Assembly: GCA_028023455.1 (NCBI GenBank)
Contig: JAQFVV010012405.1
Span: forward strand, 7,417,291 to 7,481,290
DNA: 64,000 bases
DNA from: Epiperipatus broadwayi
Lineage: Eukaryota > Onychophora > Udeonychophora > Euonychophora > Peripatidae
Direction of reading: 5' to 3'
Below, piece after piece: positions 24,058 to 37,989 of this stretch; position 1 is the first letter of the stretch, and the number at the start of each line of letters is the position of its first letter. Both the position numbers and the translations under genes were made by a program. The notes beneath the pieces are model-generated. The model did not search any database and was not told the origin of the DNA. It saw only the letters and a program-made list of their open reading frames with translations.

Positions 24058-27000
24058 TTGACATTTGAAAACAATATAAGTGGCAAATATAAAATGTGCT
24101 GCGAGACTACATTGAACTGCATAAAAATAAGAAACAAAAAATATACGGATGCTTCAAACAAAAGTAGGTAAAGATAAAAAAAAATAAAACAGCTTTTAGA
24201 TATCCTTTTTGTAAATCAAAGATTTTTGATGTCAGAGGAAACAGTAAAAGCTGAAAGCAGTGCTTACCAGGCATGTCAATTGCTGGTCATTGGAGAAAGG
24301 TTTAATGGTTTCCAATCTTTTCCTTTTTAAAGACTTTATTCACTACTTAGAATAGATTTAGTCTGTTGAAAAAAATTTCAAGATTATTTGGTTTAAATTA
24401 CTTAGGCATTGTACATAATATCAGAAGATCATCATCCACAGTTGTATCTCATGGTTTATTATCATCTTAATATTTTTCTCTAGTAATCCGATTTTAGAGA
24501 TTTATTATCCAAATTTTAATTAATCTTTACATCATTAAGATTTGAACATACAAAAAAAAATAAATTAAAAACACTGATAAAAAGAGAAAGGAGAAATGTC
24601 ATTAAAAAAATAAAAATAATTAATAAACATGAGATCTTTATACAAATTACTAAAACAATATAAAATAAAGGTAATCTAGAAGATAATAACTCACAAGAAT
24701 ATATCTTCCATCAGAAATGAAAGTGGAGTCATATTTATCCTCATAATTTTATTTTAATCAACAAAACGACCAGATTACTAAGCTGAGATATTTGCTCTCT
24801 AGATGATAATGGTTAGATACATACTGATCAACTGATATTTAACAGCTAGCCCTTTATCTACTCTTCTGGTTTGTCTATCCTGAACCTTTTTGTAACCAAA
24901 ACAACATTCCAAGATTCAACTAATTTGATCTCAAGCGTAATTTGTGATCATGGCAGTCAGATGGGCTAGCCATGAAGCAATCAGACCCTTTTTAAAATTT
25001 ATAATTAAGATTTTCCAGAATTATTCAATATAAATACTAATGTGCATAACATTGCTTAAATTTAATTAGATATAAGCTATTGTATTAAACGTAACATAAA
25101 CATAGGCAATATGATAAATAATATTATGTACCAATATAATGTTGTTTATATTTCTTTTCTTATCATTATTTTCTGATTTCAATGATAAATTTAATCCGAT
25201 GATAATATAGGCTTATGGTGCAATAATTAGAACATTTGACTGCAGTCTCCATGAATTGAGTTTGAATCCAGCTAAACAAAAAAAAATTCAGATAACTGAG
25301 AATTTTAAAGCAATTTCAGGATTTTTGTGAGTAGCCAACTTATAATTACCAAATTAGCCATTTCATTACTGATTGATCACTGGATGGCAAAAATTTCAGA
25401 TTAATCCAGTTGACTCAATGAAAGGGGCCATAAATCAAAATATTATTATAATACAATGCAATCTTCACTATTGGCAAGAGGTATTATGCTTTTATACAAT
25501 GTAGCACAAAGGTTCTATTTGTTTCTAAGTGATATAAAATGATTAGGGTATAATTCTCATACAATGTAGCATCGTAGTTTTATTTGTTTCTAAGTGATAT
25601 ATCTATATCGTTTTTGCTAAAAATTATTCCAAAAAAAGTAGTTTTCTCATAAATTTTTTCCCATTACTCACTTTAAAAGGTATCTTAAAAAATTAAAACA
25701 CTGAATAATATTTTAAGCATGTCTAATGGTAGGGGGGGGGGCGAGCAAATGACTGGATTAGATAGAAAAAATAATTTGAAAAAAAAAAAAGACTTGAACA
25801 AAATAGGTATTTTTTTCCCACATAAGTAAAATAAATTTTAAACACACTGTTGCAAAACGATGGCCTACTCCACAGTTCCTCATAGAGAAACAGTAAAAAG
25901 AAAACCATTACTCTTCAATCTTTCTAATTTTTGGATGGTTAGAGTTTTAAATTTTTTCCATCTGTTTTACTTAGTCTAGACATTTATCCATTTATCGATC
26001 AATATTAAGTAATTAGTTGATTGCTTATAGTTTCAATAGCTGAAAGTAAAATCTTAAATCTGATTAGAAACTAAAAAAGTTTTATCCAGTCCGAATTTGA
26101 ACCTATGTCATATATGCGATTAAAAAGTTCAACCGCTTTGCCATGAGATTGCACAGAAATACACATACTACTACTCTAATAGTTTTTATACGTTATACTT
26201 TTTAAAATAAAAGTATAGTTATGTGAAACCATGTAAAAATAATTTAATATTTGCATTTATATTGCGAATAATGAATGGAGAAAGGAAATTCGAGTTGCAA
26301 CAAAAATCATTATGCTAAATGCATTAAATTAGGACTCTTCCTTGTTCAATAAAATGATTGTTATTAAAAAATATAATAATCAGTGTAATTTAGGAAATAT
26401 TAAATTATCTAATTTTTTTACTTTCTAAGATTTAAAAGCTTTTTTTTTTTTTTAGTAGACTTCTATGAACACTTTTCCTTCAAAAAAAAATGTTAAAGAT
26501 CAAAGTTATATATTATTTATGAATTGAATGCTATTGAATAAAACGATGATTCATTTTCAATTATTGATAAAATGTAAAATATAATAAAAGATAAAATGAC
26601 CTTTTTAATAATTGGCAACTATATGAAAAAAGCCCCCCCCTAATAGTTTCTCATTTATTGACTAATATTAAATAGATAGTTGGGTTGCTCAGATTCAAAC
26701 CTAGGTCATAGGCATGGCAAGTTGATAGACAATTTCGGCACAAGTAAAATTCTGTAAAAAGAGCACATGTTAAATTTAACTTTTTGAATTACAATGACCT
26801 ATATTTTTGTCTGTCAAATTCTTTAAAGTAATCACTGTGTCTTTTCAGACATAGTAAAGATCTCATTAGCATCTCCCAAAACAATATCTATTGCATATTA
26901 ATGAAAGATTTGAAAAAGATGTATAAGCGTGCCACTTGTTGACAAGTGACCAAAATAACATCAGAATAGAGCATTACAAAGAAGACATGTAAAAAACCAC

Positions 27001-27139
27001 AACTAAAGATATGATTTTTTTATAAACATTGTAACTTGGTTTACCGATATAAGCCATCAACCAGAAGTTATCAAATGAAGAAAAACGAAAAGAATAATTA
27101 AAACATTAGTATTTTTCTCCATTAGAATCACCTAGTGCA

Positions 27140-27275
27140 ACCATAATAATTAATGAATGGTTCACACTAGCTAGCACTATTGTATGAAGGAAGTTGTTAT
27201 AGTTTTAATAGATTGTGTAAACATAAGAAATGGTACCCACATGATATTTTAATAGTTTAATACCAATCCTAGTCA
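27140..27275. repeat. FB-1 fragment, diverged
   Basis: It has 'actagctagcactattgtat' and then 'taaacataagaaatggtac...acatgat', the FB-1 terminal block in a weakened form. Only one end is recognisable. Confidence 0.4.
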
Positions 27276-27374
27276 AAAGAATTGTTGATGCAGAAGAACC
27301 AAATCAAACAATTTCTCATTATTTTTTTATTCTAAAAGCGCTATTTACTATGAATATATTTTTGAAGATCAGCC

Positions 27375-27660
27375 GTTAAATGCTTACTATTATATGGACT
27401 ATTTCCATCATCTATCATTAAATGTTGACTGTCTGGAAAATTTTAAACTTTATTTAAACTTTTCCAAATATAAAACACAAAGACAATGCAGATTATCCAA
27501 TGTTTCAAGAGGGTATTATTCTCCGCTCTTTTTCAGATGTTGCTGGCCTGGCCAGTGGCAACACTAGCATAGGAGTTGAAATTACATCTTTAGATCCTTG
27601 AATATCAAATTTTAAGGCAATGTGTTAACCAATTGAGCTATTCTATTTGATTGTTTTGAA
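27375..27660 (-). mobile_element. SINE-B, most complete copy
   Basis: On the minus strand it starts with a tRNA-like head ('gaatagctcaattggttaac' as A box; 'gatgtaatttcaactcc' as a weak B box). It continues through 'ggccaggccagcaacatctg' and 'aaaaagagcggagaataata' and ends in a tail with 'gtttaaataaagtttaaaat' and 'gatgatggaaatagtcc'. The length is about 290 bp. The same central and tail blocks occur at 37990-38600, with tail pieces at 59960-60080. Confidence 0.65.
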
Positions 27661-29814
27661 CTAAATTTTTATGGGCCAAAATTTTGTATGAGTTATTTGA
27701 ACATCACAAGCAAAGTTCAGGATCATTGTTGCATTATTCACCAGCCAAGATTATGCATAATTTTTTTGGCTCAATAAAGTTGTTTCATATGAGAATCCAC
27801 CCATATTCCTAATATAGGTGCCACTGACTTATGGCTCTTTCAAAATTGAAATTGACCATAAAAGTGTGTTGTGGTTCAATTCAGAACAGGCAGAAGTTTT
27901 ATGGTCGGAGTACAAAATCTGCTGTCACATTTCATGCTATAACTCATGATCCAAACAATCTAGTTGCTTAAAAATTTTATGGTACATTGCTACATAATTC
28001 ATGCATTGACTCAGAAATGGTGTAACAGATAGCTTGAAGAGAGTATCAGTTACTTTTTCACTGGTTCACATTGTGTATGAACACCAACTGTTCTGATAAC
28101 ATGTATTGGATAGTCATTTATCACAATGTTATATATACGCACACAGATATTCTTCAAACAATATATATTTAAAATAAATAGTAAACCAAAATAACATTTA
28201 GAGTTATCCAAAAAAAATCCAAGAATCCTAAAAATAAAAGTAAATGTAAATATTATCAATTCTTTTTTAAAACTTGATAAAATTCATACTCCAACAAGAA
28301 TTTTTGCAAAATAAACAAAATAATTACTATAGAAACAGCTTATCAACAATAGCAACAGCAATAATAAATAATGATAATTTTAAAACAATGCCAAAATATA
28401 CCAAAAGATTTTTTTAAAGAAAAACCAAGACAGCTAAATAGATAAAATGCTTGTTATAAACAATTTCAAATGAATTCAAACCAACTACTTCAAATAAACG
28501 TTATCTTTAAACGGTTTCTGCTTCTTCTCATCATTTATTATGTTTCTGATGAGAAATGGTAATTTTCATCATAACAACACAGACAATTTATTTCAATCGT
28601 ACGTTTATCCTTACTGTTGACAAAATCCTCATAAACATATACAGTATAATAAAAACCTCAAATAAGTACATGTATTGTATATGGGTATATTCATTCATAT
28701 AAAGTATATATGTGGTTATGACAAAATACTTTATTTAATTCTAATATCTATAAATGATACAGTTTTATGTACCTTACTGTTAATTATTTTAATTATATAT
28801 ATATATTGGTGTTATTAGCTGCCAGAGCAGTATGAATTCTGTATTAATTAAATGTAAAAAATAAAAACAGAATAATGTAAAACACATATAAAACATATCC
28901 CTCTATGTAGTATTTTATAATAAAGGTAAAATACATTCTGATTATGTCTTATTTGAAGAGGCATATTTTAAAATAAGAGACAGTAATAATAATAGTGTTT
29001 CTAAATGACAGGTACTTTGATCAAAAACATCAGGTTGTGATCCAAAAAACAAACTATTACTACCGAGAGACCAATCATAAGTAATTGTGGAAAGTTAACT
29101 CACATAATTAAGACTCGAGTTTTGATGAGTGTTTCTCATAAGGTATATGACAGATGTAGAAAATGCCTAAAAATTGTATTTATGCTTTCAGAATCTTTCT
29201 TCTCCTTAAATATTGAAATCAGCCTTCATTATGATATAGGTCATCTGACCTTAATTATTATTGCTTTTAATAGCCTTCACACTAATCATGTATTAGAGAT
29301 ATAAGTAGAATGCCATTAATGTAAATACTTATTCAAAAATTCTATTATCCATACAAAATTTCAAAGAAACCTTTTACCTTTAATTTACAAACAAAACTAA
29401 AGAAAAAAACTTCAGTAAATATCTATAAACTATAAGCCCAATGACCATCAGCTGCCTGATTTCCTATTCTTAATTCAATAACTCTATTTAATTTATGATC
29501 AATACTTAATTAATCTATAAGGAAGGCAAAAGAAGAAAAATAAAATTTTCGAAGACTTTTATCTTTTTTAAAAAAGATTACATTAAATTGCTAATTGGAA
29601 AGCTGCCCTGCATTTATAACTAAGATCAAATAAAATCAAAGACATTTCAAAATTCATAAAATATAATCTTTTACCTTTTATTATTGATTTCAGATGCTTA
29701 GCAGAATGGTATTATTATATCCATTTTTATTCACTTTAGCAAAACAGATTGCATTATATTAATAATAATAATTTATTCAGTTTTAGCTGATTAACAGTTT
29801 ATTTTAATAGAAAA

Positions 29815-30335
29815 TATATTTACATTTAGGTTTTGTTTTGTACATAGATAGCAGATGTAACCAGGCAAGCAGAACATTTAATTCATTCAGGCATGGTGTG
29901 ATATAATCAAACATTTTCATATATTTTTTTATGTGTCAAAGTGTCGGCAGGAAGCGAACCCTGAGACAACTGCTTGTAAGGCAGCTATGCCAACCACTCA
30001 GCCACCAATGCTTGATCTTTTCATATTTTTCTCATCAGGAAGAAATATTTGAAATTCAATTTGAAAACTTACTTTACATTTCAAATGTATTTTCATTTCA
30101 ATGATATTTTTATTGTTGAAAAATATATTTAATTTTTATATAAGAATAAATTATATATATCACAGATAATATGTAATAAAATAAATTCCTCAACAGTATG
30201 CAGATAATTATCAATTATTACAGCAGTAAATTTTGGTATAAAACAATATTTATTAAAGCCAGGATTTCAATATGGCATATCTTTGTCAATCCACAACTAA
30301 AGTGAATATTAGCAAATACATTAGCATATCTGCAT
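29815..30335. repeat. Dispersed repeat, paired with 60465-60960
   Basis: It shares 'gttttgtacatagat', then a segment around 'tacattt...tgtattttcattt', then 'tgaaaaatatatttaattt'-like text, in the same order and orientation as 60465-60700. A SINE-A inserted at 29930-30014 in this copy only. No coding sequence. The identity of the family is unknown. Confidence 0.55.
29930..30014 (-). mobile_element. SINE-A copy
   Basis: Minus-strand tRNA-Gly-like body of about 85 bp ('caagcattggtggctgagtg' to 'ctgccgacactttgacacat'), with the anticodon-stem region 'ctgccttacaagcag'. The flanks 'attttcatatattttt' and 'cttttcatattttt' look like a slightly diverged target duplication. Confidence 0.8.
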
Positions 30336-31146
30336 ATATATAAACATACATTAAACTAGTCACTGATTAGATAGATTTGCATACTTACATGTAGAAATTG
30401 GCTATGTCACTAAATTAAATGGCCAGTGCTTGCTAAGAGAAATGATATTGGCTCATATTTATGGAGCTCAGAGTTAATTATGTGCCATGCTCCTTTTATT
30501 TTTTGTTTTCTATTATTATTTTTTAAACAAATAATTTTAGCATCCATAGGTTTAAAGGAATGACAAGATTTTTCTCATAGTCTACAAATACTGAGCTATA
30601 AGTGTTGTTACATTTAGCTCTTCATATAAATGAACATGCTGAGTGGTTCTCAATTTTAAGTTTGCACATCTCTCCATGGTATCTGACATTGCAGAATTGA
30701 CAACCTAGTGTGTATACCAATTTTTATATGCATTAATGATTTTTTAAGCATTAAAACAATCCACATGTCCATTAATATAAATGGAAAACTCAAAATATAT
30801 TTTTTTAATTACTCACTATAAACACATACTAAATTTAAGTATTTCCTTTTTTAAGTACATTAATGAATTTTTGAAATATTAATTATTATAAAAGTAAATG
30901 ATTTTTTTTTAGAAATTAAATTCAAACTGAAGGCTACATATATACAAAACTAACATGAACATTTAAAACCTTTCTTTAATTATGTTTAATAATATGGGGA
31001 AAGTTAAATCACTATGTTAAACAAAATTATAACAAAAACTAAATCTATTAAAAATCTTTCACTTACCAAAGTATGTTATAAAATATTATATTTTATACAA
31101 TAGAGTAAAAGAAAATGAAATTTTGTGAGTATAGATTATAAAATAA

Positions 31147-31572
31147 CATAAGATTATATCATCAAACCATACAAACTTTAAAAGAGTTGACAATATAGTT
31201 TCTTGTATAGTGCATGCAGAAATAACAGTGTCTTTAAAAAATGTAATTGTTAAAACAGAGTTTAAAGCTATTTTAAGAAAACAAAAAAGAATTTTAGTTG
31301 TGTATAATTTTATAGATATGGAATCCAAAGAACAATGTTAAGATTTAATAACTGAGGAGAAAGCAAGGGAAGAAGATAGTCTTATTTCTTTTTAAAATCC
31401 CCAACTCGTGGAAAGAACAAATGAGACAATAGAGATGCAAATGATGAAGAGGCTAATGTTAGAAATGACAGAAAGTCAACTTCAAATAATGGAAAAGATG
31501 AAAGAAATAAAGCAAGAGATGAAGGAAAGGGCAAATCAGAGATGCATCACATGTTCTAATATTACTGTGTAA
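31147..31572 (+). pseudogene. Unidentified decayed coding frame with coiled-coil-like end
   Basis: One plus-strand frame of 142 codons has only two internal stops (31339-31341 and 31393-31395) and ends at TAA 31570-31572. In such AT-rich DNA a non-coding frame of this length would be expected to carry about ten. The C-terminal part (about 31414-31554) is Glu-, Lys-, Met- and Gln-rich with helix-like spacing (for example MQMMKRLMLEMTESQLQIME), followed by a CITC pair. The middle has basic and hydrophobic segments (KAILRKQKRILVVYNFIDME). I do not recognise the family. It could be a decayed retroelement or transposon protein, or an exon of an unknown gene. An opposite-strand frame at 31086-31328 is also open, which weakens the case. 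Confidence 0.35.
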
Positions 31573-32189
31573 TATTAAATATATTATTAGTATTAATGAC
31601 TTTGACAAAGCATTGGCAAATTGTAAAATAACATCTTTTCACTTAAGGTGAATTTGAAATTATTAATATGCATATTTTAAAGATACACAAAAGTTTCAAT
31701 TTTTTAGCATGACAGTAAACATATATTAACTTTATCATCATCAGTAATGAGCTCAATGGCCATTGACCCATAATATATTTTTCTCTCTCATTTCTTTTGA
31801 GCATTGTCAATCTCTTTGAGAAGACTAAATGAGCCATTCATCTCCATATTATGCAACTTCTTTTTTTTGTTTATGCCATATGTAATAACAAATAAATGGA
31901 ATACTTGATTCTCAATTCTCATCATCAGTTATTTATATAAATGAATCATTCTGAAGAACTTCAATAAAAGTCTCTTGACCAATTGTGCAATGACTTTTTC
32001 ATAAAATATTTTGTCATCACATTTCTCATCTCACAATGTGAAAGTAATCTATTCATGGAATAATTAAGTCCAAGAACATGACTACAATAAATCACATTCT
32101 CAAAAAATCATTTAAATATGTTTATAAATTATGTCTACTATTTTATATTAATAACCTCTTTGTTATTTTTTTGTCTGCTGAACAGATTG

Positions 32190-32640
32190 GCATTAATACA
32201 AAAAAATGGAGTTACAACAGTAATGATGTGCTGCACTATGGTTTCTGTTTTATCGAAGTCAGAAATCTCTTAGCCACTATGACCAGAAACACCTGTTAGC
32301 CACCATACCTTCCATTTACATTCCCCACCCTAAGTTTTCCCATATTCTTCTCTACCCTGCTTCATCCTATTTTCACAACATTATCTTTGACCACTCTATG
32401 GCCTTCATATATAGATCTCCCTTATCTTTCTCCAAACAGCATAAAAACCAAAAACCCACTTTTTGCATAATAACTTTGTTTATATTTATTTTTCCACAAC
32501 TTCATTATTTGTATTCCTTCTGCTTGTAAGCATTTATATTCAATTAATGGATGGCTAATTTTTTCCATGCCTTCCTTTTATAACTTGCAGACTAAATCAA
32601 CCACAATCCTCCATTTATGTGTAAATTCCTTTGTTGCTAA
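32190..32640 (-). mobile_element. CR1-like LINE, 3' end only (copy C1)
   Basis: It matches the last roughly 430 bp of the LINE at 54363-59300: the 'agtcagaaatctcttagcca' and 'aacacctgttagccacc' blocks of the 3' UTR. The CKLCKEG-type zinc-knuckle region follows on the minus strand (about 32520-32640). It is 5'-truncated there and abuts an FB-1 fragment. Confidence 0.8.
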
Positions 32641-32705
32641 TGTAGCAAAGTCTCCATACAGTAGTGCCACTTAGTGCAAACTATAGTAATCAATGGTCAT
32701 GTGAT
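32641..32705. repeat. FB-1 fragment
   Basis: 'tctccatacagtagtgccac' and 'tagtaatcaatgg' are the FB-1 terminal block. The copy is about 65 bp and directly joins the truncated end of the LINE at 32640. Confidence 0.65.
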
Positions 32706-33217
32706 TTTAAATTGGGAGTTATTTGTAAGTTAATTTAAATGATTCTTTGGAAATCTAACTTGTGAATTATTGTATGACATTTTTGAATTAAGTTGCACTG
32801 TGAATAGGTTTATATTATAAGCATTTTGTGTTTAAATATGCATATTCGATTTATTTGCTTTCCAAACCTTATTCATTATCTATAAACACATTTTTGTTCT
32901 TAATATTCTCAAATTATTTTTTTTTGTCAGTCTAAAATACAGAATTTTTATTTTCAAGGTATACAATGTACACATTATTCAGCCAAGTTTCATCAGTTTC
33001 AACTTTTTTTTTCATATATTATTTTATATATACACTTTCTTTTTTTATATTTAAATTAATTCAACTATTCTAACCATTTCTGCTCTAAATTAGGCATATG
33101 CTTGGTATGATTGAATACCCTTATCTCAAGTTTTTTCAATTGTATACCATGTTTTGTATAGATTCTCATAATTTCTTTTAAATTATCATAAATATTTTTT
33201 TATAAAAGCACTAAGAT

Positions 33218-33840
33218 ATCATATGATCACTATTTTCTATGCTTACACAAGCTGTTAAAACAATAGCCAACTCTCCATACAATAGTAACACCTAGTGCAA
33301 GTCATAGTAATCAATGAACACTAGAAGGTTTGTATCTAAAAATCTCTACCTAATGCCTACTCATCCAATATTACCAGACTAGTTTCTAGCTTGTAGCTTT
33401 CATCAGTGAGATGCCTTGGATCTGAGAGCACTGCATCTAAATTTTAGGATTCAATGTAACACTCCAGCAGCCACCTTTTATCTACTTACTTAACTATAAA
33501 GTTATAAGCCAAGATTAAAACACAATATTATTTTCAATTGAAGCTAATTCACTTATATAGTCATACAGATCTGAACCTAGTGCATTATCTATACATCTTG
33601 GTGCCTTTCTTTTTAATTATCACAGTCACCATCCCTGTAAGGGGCAAGATTGATATAAAACGAAAAAGATGGTTGCTGGAGGATTCCATTAGATCCTAAG
33701 AACTCCTCACTGATGAAAGCCACACTGGGAATATTGGATGAGAATGTACTAGACAGGGATTTTATGCACAAACCTTCTAGCATTCATTGATTACTACCGC
33801 TTGTATTAGGTTGCAATTCTGTATGGATAACTGCATACTG
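33218..33840. repeat. FB-1 element, long copy
   Basis: It begins with the terminal block 'catatgatcactattttcta', then 'aactctccatacaatagtaa' and the 'gcctactcatccaata' segment. The mirrored half follows ('attggatgagaatgtactag', 'aaccttctagcattcattga'). The final terminal block is degraded. Confidence 0.7.
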
Positions 33841-35374
33841 TACAAATATTATTTTAAAGATTATTATATATTCTTTATGATTCAAATCTTTCCATATCAC
33901 TGTTTGACCAATATTGTCAAAATTTAAGTGCAATCAACAAAGCATAAATATACTCTTGAATATCTGAAGATTGAAGATAGTAAGATTTTATTTATAGTTA
34001 TACGTTGAATCATTTCCATCATCTAGTTGAATTATTATATAAAGCACTAATAATTTTAATCACATATAAATGATTTTTATTGCTAACAAATATACAATGT
34101 TTAGAAATATAAATAGTTCATGGAACAATCACATCCAAATATATTACTAGAATAAATTGCAGGCAGATTTTAAAGAATTTTTTTTAAATAAACCTACCCT
34201 TTCGTATATTAAGGCCAATCCATTTTGCCTTAGTAACATATTTAAACACTATAGTTCTGGAAAAGATGTAAACAGCACTACATGTTATTACTATAAATAT
34301 ATTTGGAAAGATATAAATAAAATTTGAATTTTTCATTTAGATATTACCCAACATATAATTACGAATAAATATAGTCTTCCCATTAATCTATTAATGAAAG
34401 TTATTACTGTGAAATGCTGCTGTTTTAGGGAGAAAAATAATAGAAAAGAGGCATTAAAGTTAGTAAAGTGTGATATTATGATCGTTTTTAATTTGAACAA
34501 ATAAAAAAGATAAAACATTTAATGGATGCACAAAAAAAATGCATAAAATGTAGGAAATATTTATAGTGACAATATAAATAATACAATAGAAAATATAAAT
34601 AATTTCAAGATTTTAAAACATTTTTTAAAGAAAAAAGTAATAAAAAAATAAGTAAAACTGAAAAAATAAAGATTATTATACAGCCGAAACATTGTAAAGA
34701 AAAACAATAAGAAAAGGCATTAAAAATAATAAAGAGGGAATTGAAAATGAATAATAATAATAAAATAAAAAACAATTCTAAGAAAATATATTAACTTTTT
34801 AAAAGTATTTTCTCTCTCTCTCTCTTTTTATATATATAATTACATTTTTTCCAATCTAAAATAGACACTAATTATATAGTTTAAAATAGTTTATTTTAAG
34901 TTTTAAACTAATAATTGATTAAATTCACATTATCATGTGTTTAGATCTTCACTCTTTTTTATGAGTATTTTCTCAGTTGAATGAATTTCGCTTGACTTGA
35001 TTTCTTTTGAAGTATTTTGTGTTTATATTATCACTATTTGCGAAATGTTGCATGATAATTTTTATTCTTTTTATTCATCTTTTTTTCTAAAATTAAATAT
35101 ACGCATTCTTTTATAATTCTTATTTTGTTTTTTAGATGGGTTTATTTCGATAACATTTGTCTGTGTTATATTTATGATTATTTTTACTTTCTAAATGATG
35201 CTTTATGTTTTGAGATAAAAGACATTTTGTACAATTATATATAACTAACTAATAACTAAAAGCCGCTGCTCACAAAGCAATATTGGTATCCCAACTCCAA
35301 GGGGGATGAGGGACTGCTCTAGAAATGAGTTTTGCAATGATTGTACAAACCGATCTATATGAATTCCCATCTAG

Positions 35375-35880
35375 TGCCTACTCATCCCTGTTTTAATAAC
35401 AGTTATAAGCAAGCATAAGAAATGGTAATCATATGATGTTTATTGTCATAAAACCAATCATGCCTAGTAGGATAGTAGTGGCTATGGTTATTAAACAACC
35501 AAAGACATCAAAATGTATAGGTACTGAACTGAGTTCAGACCTATATGACTATATAAGCTAATGGGCTTGGGTTGAAAATATTATTGTGTTTTCAATTTAA
35601 GACTCATCGTTTTGTAGTTAAGTAGAGATAAAAGGTGGCTACTGGAGGGCTGCATTAGTGCTATCAGATTCAAGGCTCCTCACTGATGAAGATCACAAGC
35701 CAGAAACTAAGCTGGGGGTATTGGATGAGTAGGCACTAAATGGTTATTTTATGCATAAGCCTTTCTGGCATCCATTGATTACTCTGGCTTGCACTGAGTG
35801 TCAATACTGTATAGAGAGTTTAGCTTGTTTTAATAACAGTTATAAGCAAGCATAGAAAATGGTGATCATATGATGTTTAT
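35375..35880. repeat. FB-1 element
   Basis: It has 'ctgttttaataacagttata' and 'gcaagcata...aaatggt.atcatatgatg' at both the left (35387-35440) and right (35826-35880) ends as direct copies. Between them lie the 'ggtactgaactgagttcaga' internal block and the 'tggatgagtaggcacta' block. It matches 20900-21322. Confidence 0.75.
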
Positions 35881-35995
35881 TGAATTATATGAAGCATTGT
35901 AAAAATAATAAAGAAAGTAAATGATATTAATATTAGATGAATTTGGCAATGCAATAAAAAAGATAAAATAATTATAAATATATGTATGTCAATAA
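35876..35995. repeat. Dispersed repeat, paired with 62568-62690
   Basis: The segments 'agcattgtaaaaat', 'gatgatattaatatta'-like text and 'gcaatgcaataa.aaagataaa' occur in the same order at both sites. Family unknown, no coding potential. Confidence 0.55.
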
Positions 35996-36952
35996 TATAT
36001 TTTCTATAAGTGTAAAACTACAAACACTTAACATGCTATATCTTGTAAAAGCAATATCTATCAAAATCTCTTGAATGATTTTAAAATATATTCAAAATGA
36101 TGAGAAATTATTTATAAATTTAAATGAAAAGTTATTTGGGATTTAGTTAAAAACATTTTGTTTGATTTTTTTTTTTTTTTAAGTTTAATTTTTTTTTTTT
36201 TTAAGTACTGTATATGTTATCATTGGATATTATTTTATACATGCATGCACATATGCCTTATATATATGTGTATATGCTATTTGTGAAATTATATGCATTG
36301 AGGAAGTTAGTATTTACTAGAAGTTATATAATTCAAATCTTAATAATTATTTTTTAATAGTCAGCATTTAAAAATAAATTGTCTCAGAATGATAATAACA
36401 TAATCAAAAATATGAAAAAAATCAGTTATTTCCTTCCAACACTTGCTGGATATCCCCAACTTATGTTCACATATGCATGCTTATGGATAAAAAAAAAAGA
36501 GGCATTTCAGTATTGTTTGTTGTCAATAGAAATGTGATTTTGATGATTACAAAATATAATTTAAAATCAATTTAGATAAATTTGATTAACTTAAAATCAT
36601 ACATGCCAGGAGAAAGAACTAAAACAGTTGATATGAAGTGTGCAATTAATCACCTATCAAAACAAATAGAAAACACTATTATTGTTTATTAAGTATAGCC
36701 AGAAGGTAAAATGATAAGCAAAATACTAAAGATAAAAAACATAGAATAAAGAACAATACATTTGTGAATACTACCAATTAAAAGATGCTAAAAAGTGCTA
36801 TATTTTCAGAAAAATTAGAACAATTGCAGAAGCCTTAAAATTTTAATGTACAAGGCTAGGATTTATTTTTAGGAGGTGAGAGTTAAATAATCTAAATAAT
36901 TGATGAAATGGTGATAAACATTGTCTAATCTTTATAACAGCTCTTTACAATA

Positions 36953-37105
36953 GACTGGAAGTTTAGAAAAGATTGCATTGCTATTTTTATAAATCAATAT
37001 TTTAAAGGTTGTTCCAATTATAGCCAGATTGCTCTAATTTCACACACAGTAGCAATATCTGCTGAAATCAATGCTAAAATAAATGAAGCACTTCAAAGAA
37101 GATAA
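36953..37105 (+). pseudogene. RTE-type reverse transcriptase relic
   Basis: A 50-codon plus-strand frame ending at TAA 37103-37105 reads DWKFRKDCIAIFINQYFKGC, then SNYSQIALISH and then INAKINEAL. This is the N-terminal RT segment of RTE-like LINEs, whose usual pattern is 'DWK.....PI.KKGD..DC.NYR.I.L.SH..K...KI...R'. Divergence at several conserved positions (Gln for Arg in NYR, Thr-Val after SH) and no continuation show that it is an old relic. Confidence 0.6.
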
Positions 37106-37439
37106 AATGAAAGCCAAAAGAGTTGTTTTTAAAGTCACATGTACTTGGAAGCATATAAATAACATTAAATGTATGACAAAAACAACAAATGAAAGAATGA
37201 TGATTTTCATTATATTCAAGAAATACAGTAATGCATTACAATTCTATGCAGAAAAGAATACTTATATGTGTCCTAATCACTTTCCATATTCATTTAATCC
37301 ATATGGCAAAGACACTCTCTGAAAACAGTGTACTAGGATACTAAAGCATGCTTAAGTGCCACAATAACACTTCAGGGGTGATGCAAAATAAAATGAGCTA
37401 CTATAATAATAGATAAAATCAAGTCATACATCATGTGAC

Positions 37440-37640
37440 TTAATTTAATAAGCTTGTAATTATAAACTAAATAAAGATTGTGTAATAGCTCTAACAAGAT
37501 TTGACAATAAACGCAAGAGAAAGCATTTAAAAATATCTATCTAGAACTATCCCTATCCTCAGACTGGTTTCAAGCTATGGCTCTCCTCAGTAAGGTTCTA
37601 GGATATTTCAGACACTAGAACATTTTTTACATGTATTGTA
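37440..37640. repeat. FB-3 single arm
   Basis: It matches one arm of 14925-15650 and 780-962: 'aagcttgtaattataaacta', then 'aatagctctaacaag', then 'agactggtttcaagctatgg' and 'ctcctcagtaaggttctagg'. Confidence 0.65.
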
Positions 37641-37989
37641 ATCTTACTTTCCTAAAGACATATAACATCAATATTTAATAAATCATTTAAAAACTTCTTC
37701 AGTTATTCCACTTTTATTAGTGTCTACTAAGAGAATATTACTTTTATTTTTGAAAGGCCAATTTTTAACATTTAAGGCTAAAAAAATACAGCCATTTAAG
37801 ACCTTTTATATTTATAATAATTCTCCCATTTCCTAAACTTTTGTAAGTTTACAAAACATTACCAATTCTTGTATAAAAACTAGTAAAATCATAGTACTAT
37901 AATTTTGAATATATAATTTGTTTTTGAGTTTTTAACAAGCAAGAAGTGTAGAGATTTAAGGAAAGCTAACACTCTTTTTAAACATAAAA

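Noticed and set aside
37083-37322. 79-codon plus-strand frame beginning MKHFKE
   Set aside because: It starts in a different frame at the end of the RTE relic and shows no recognisable pattern; likely random.
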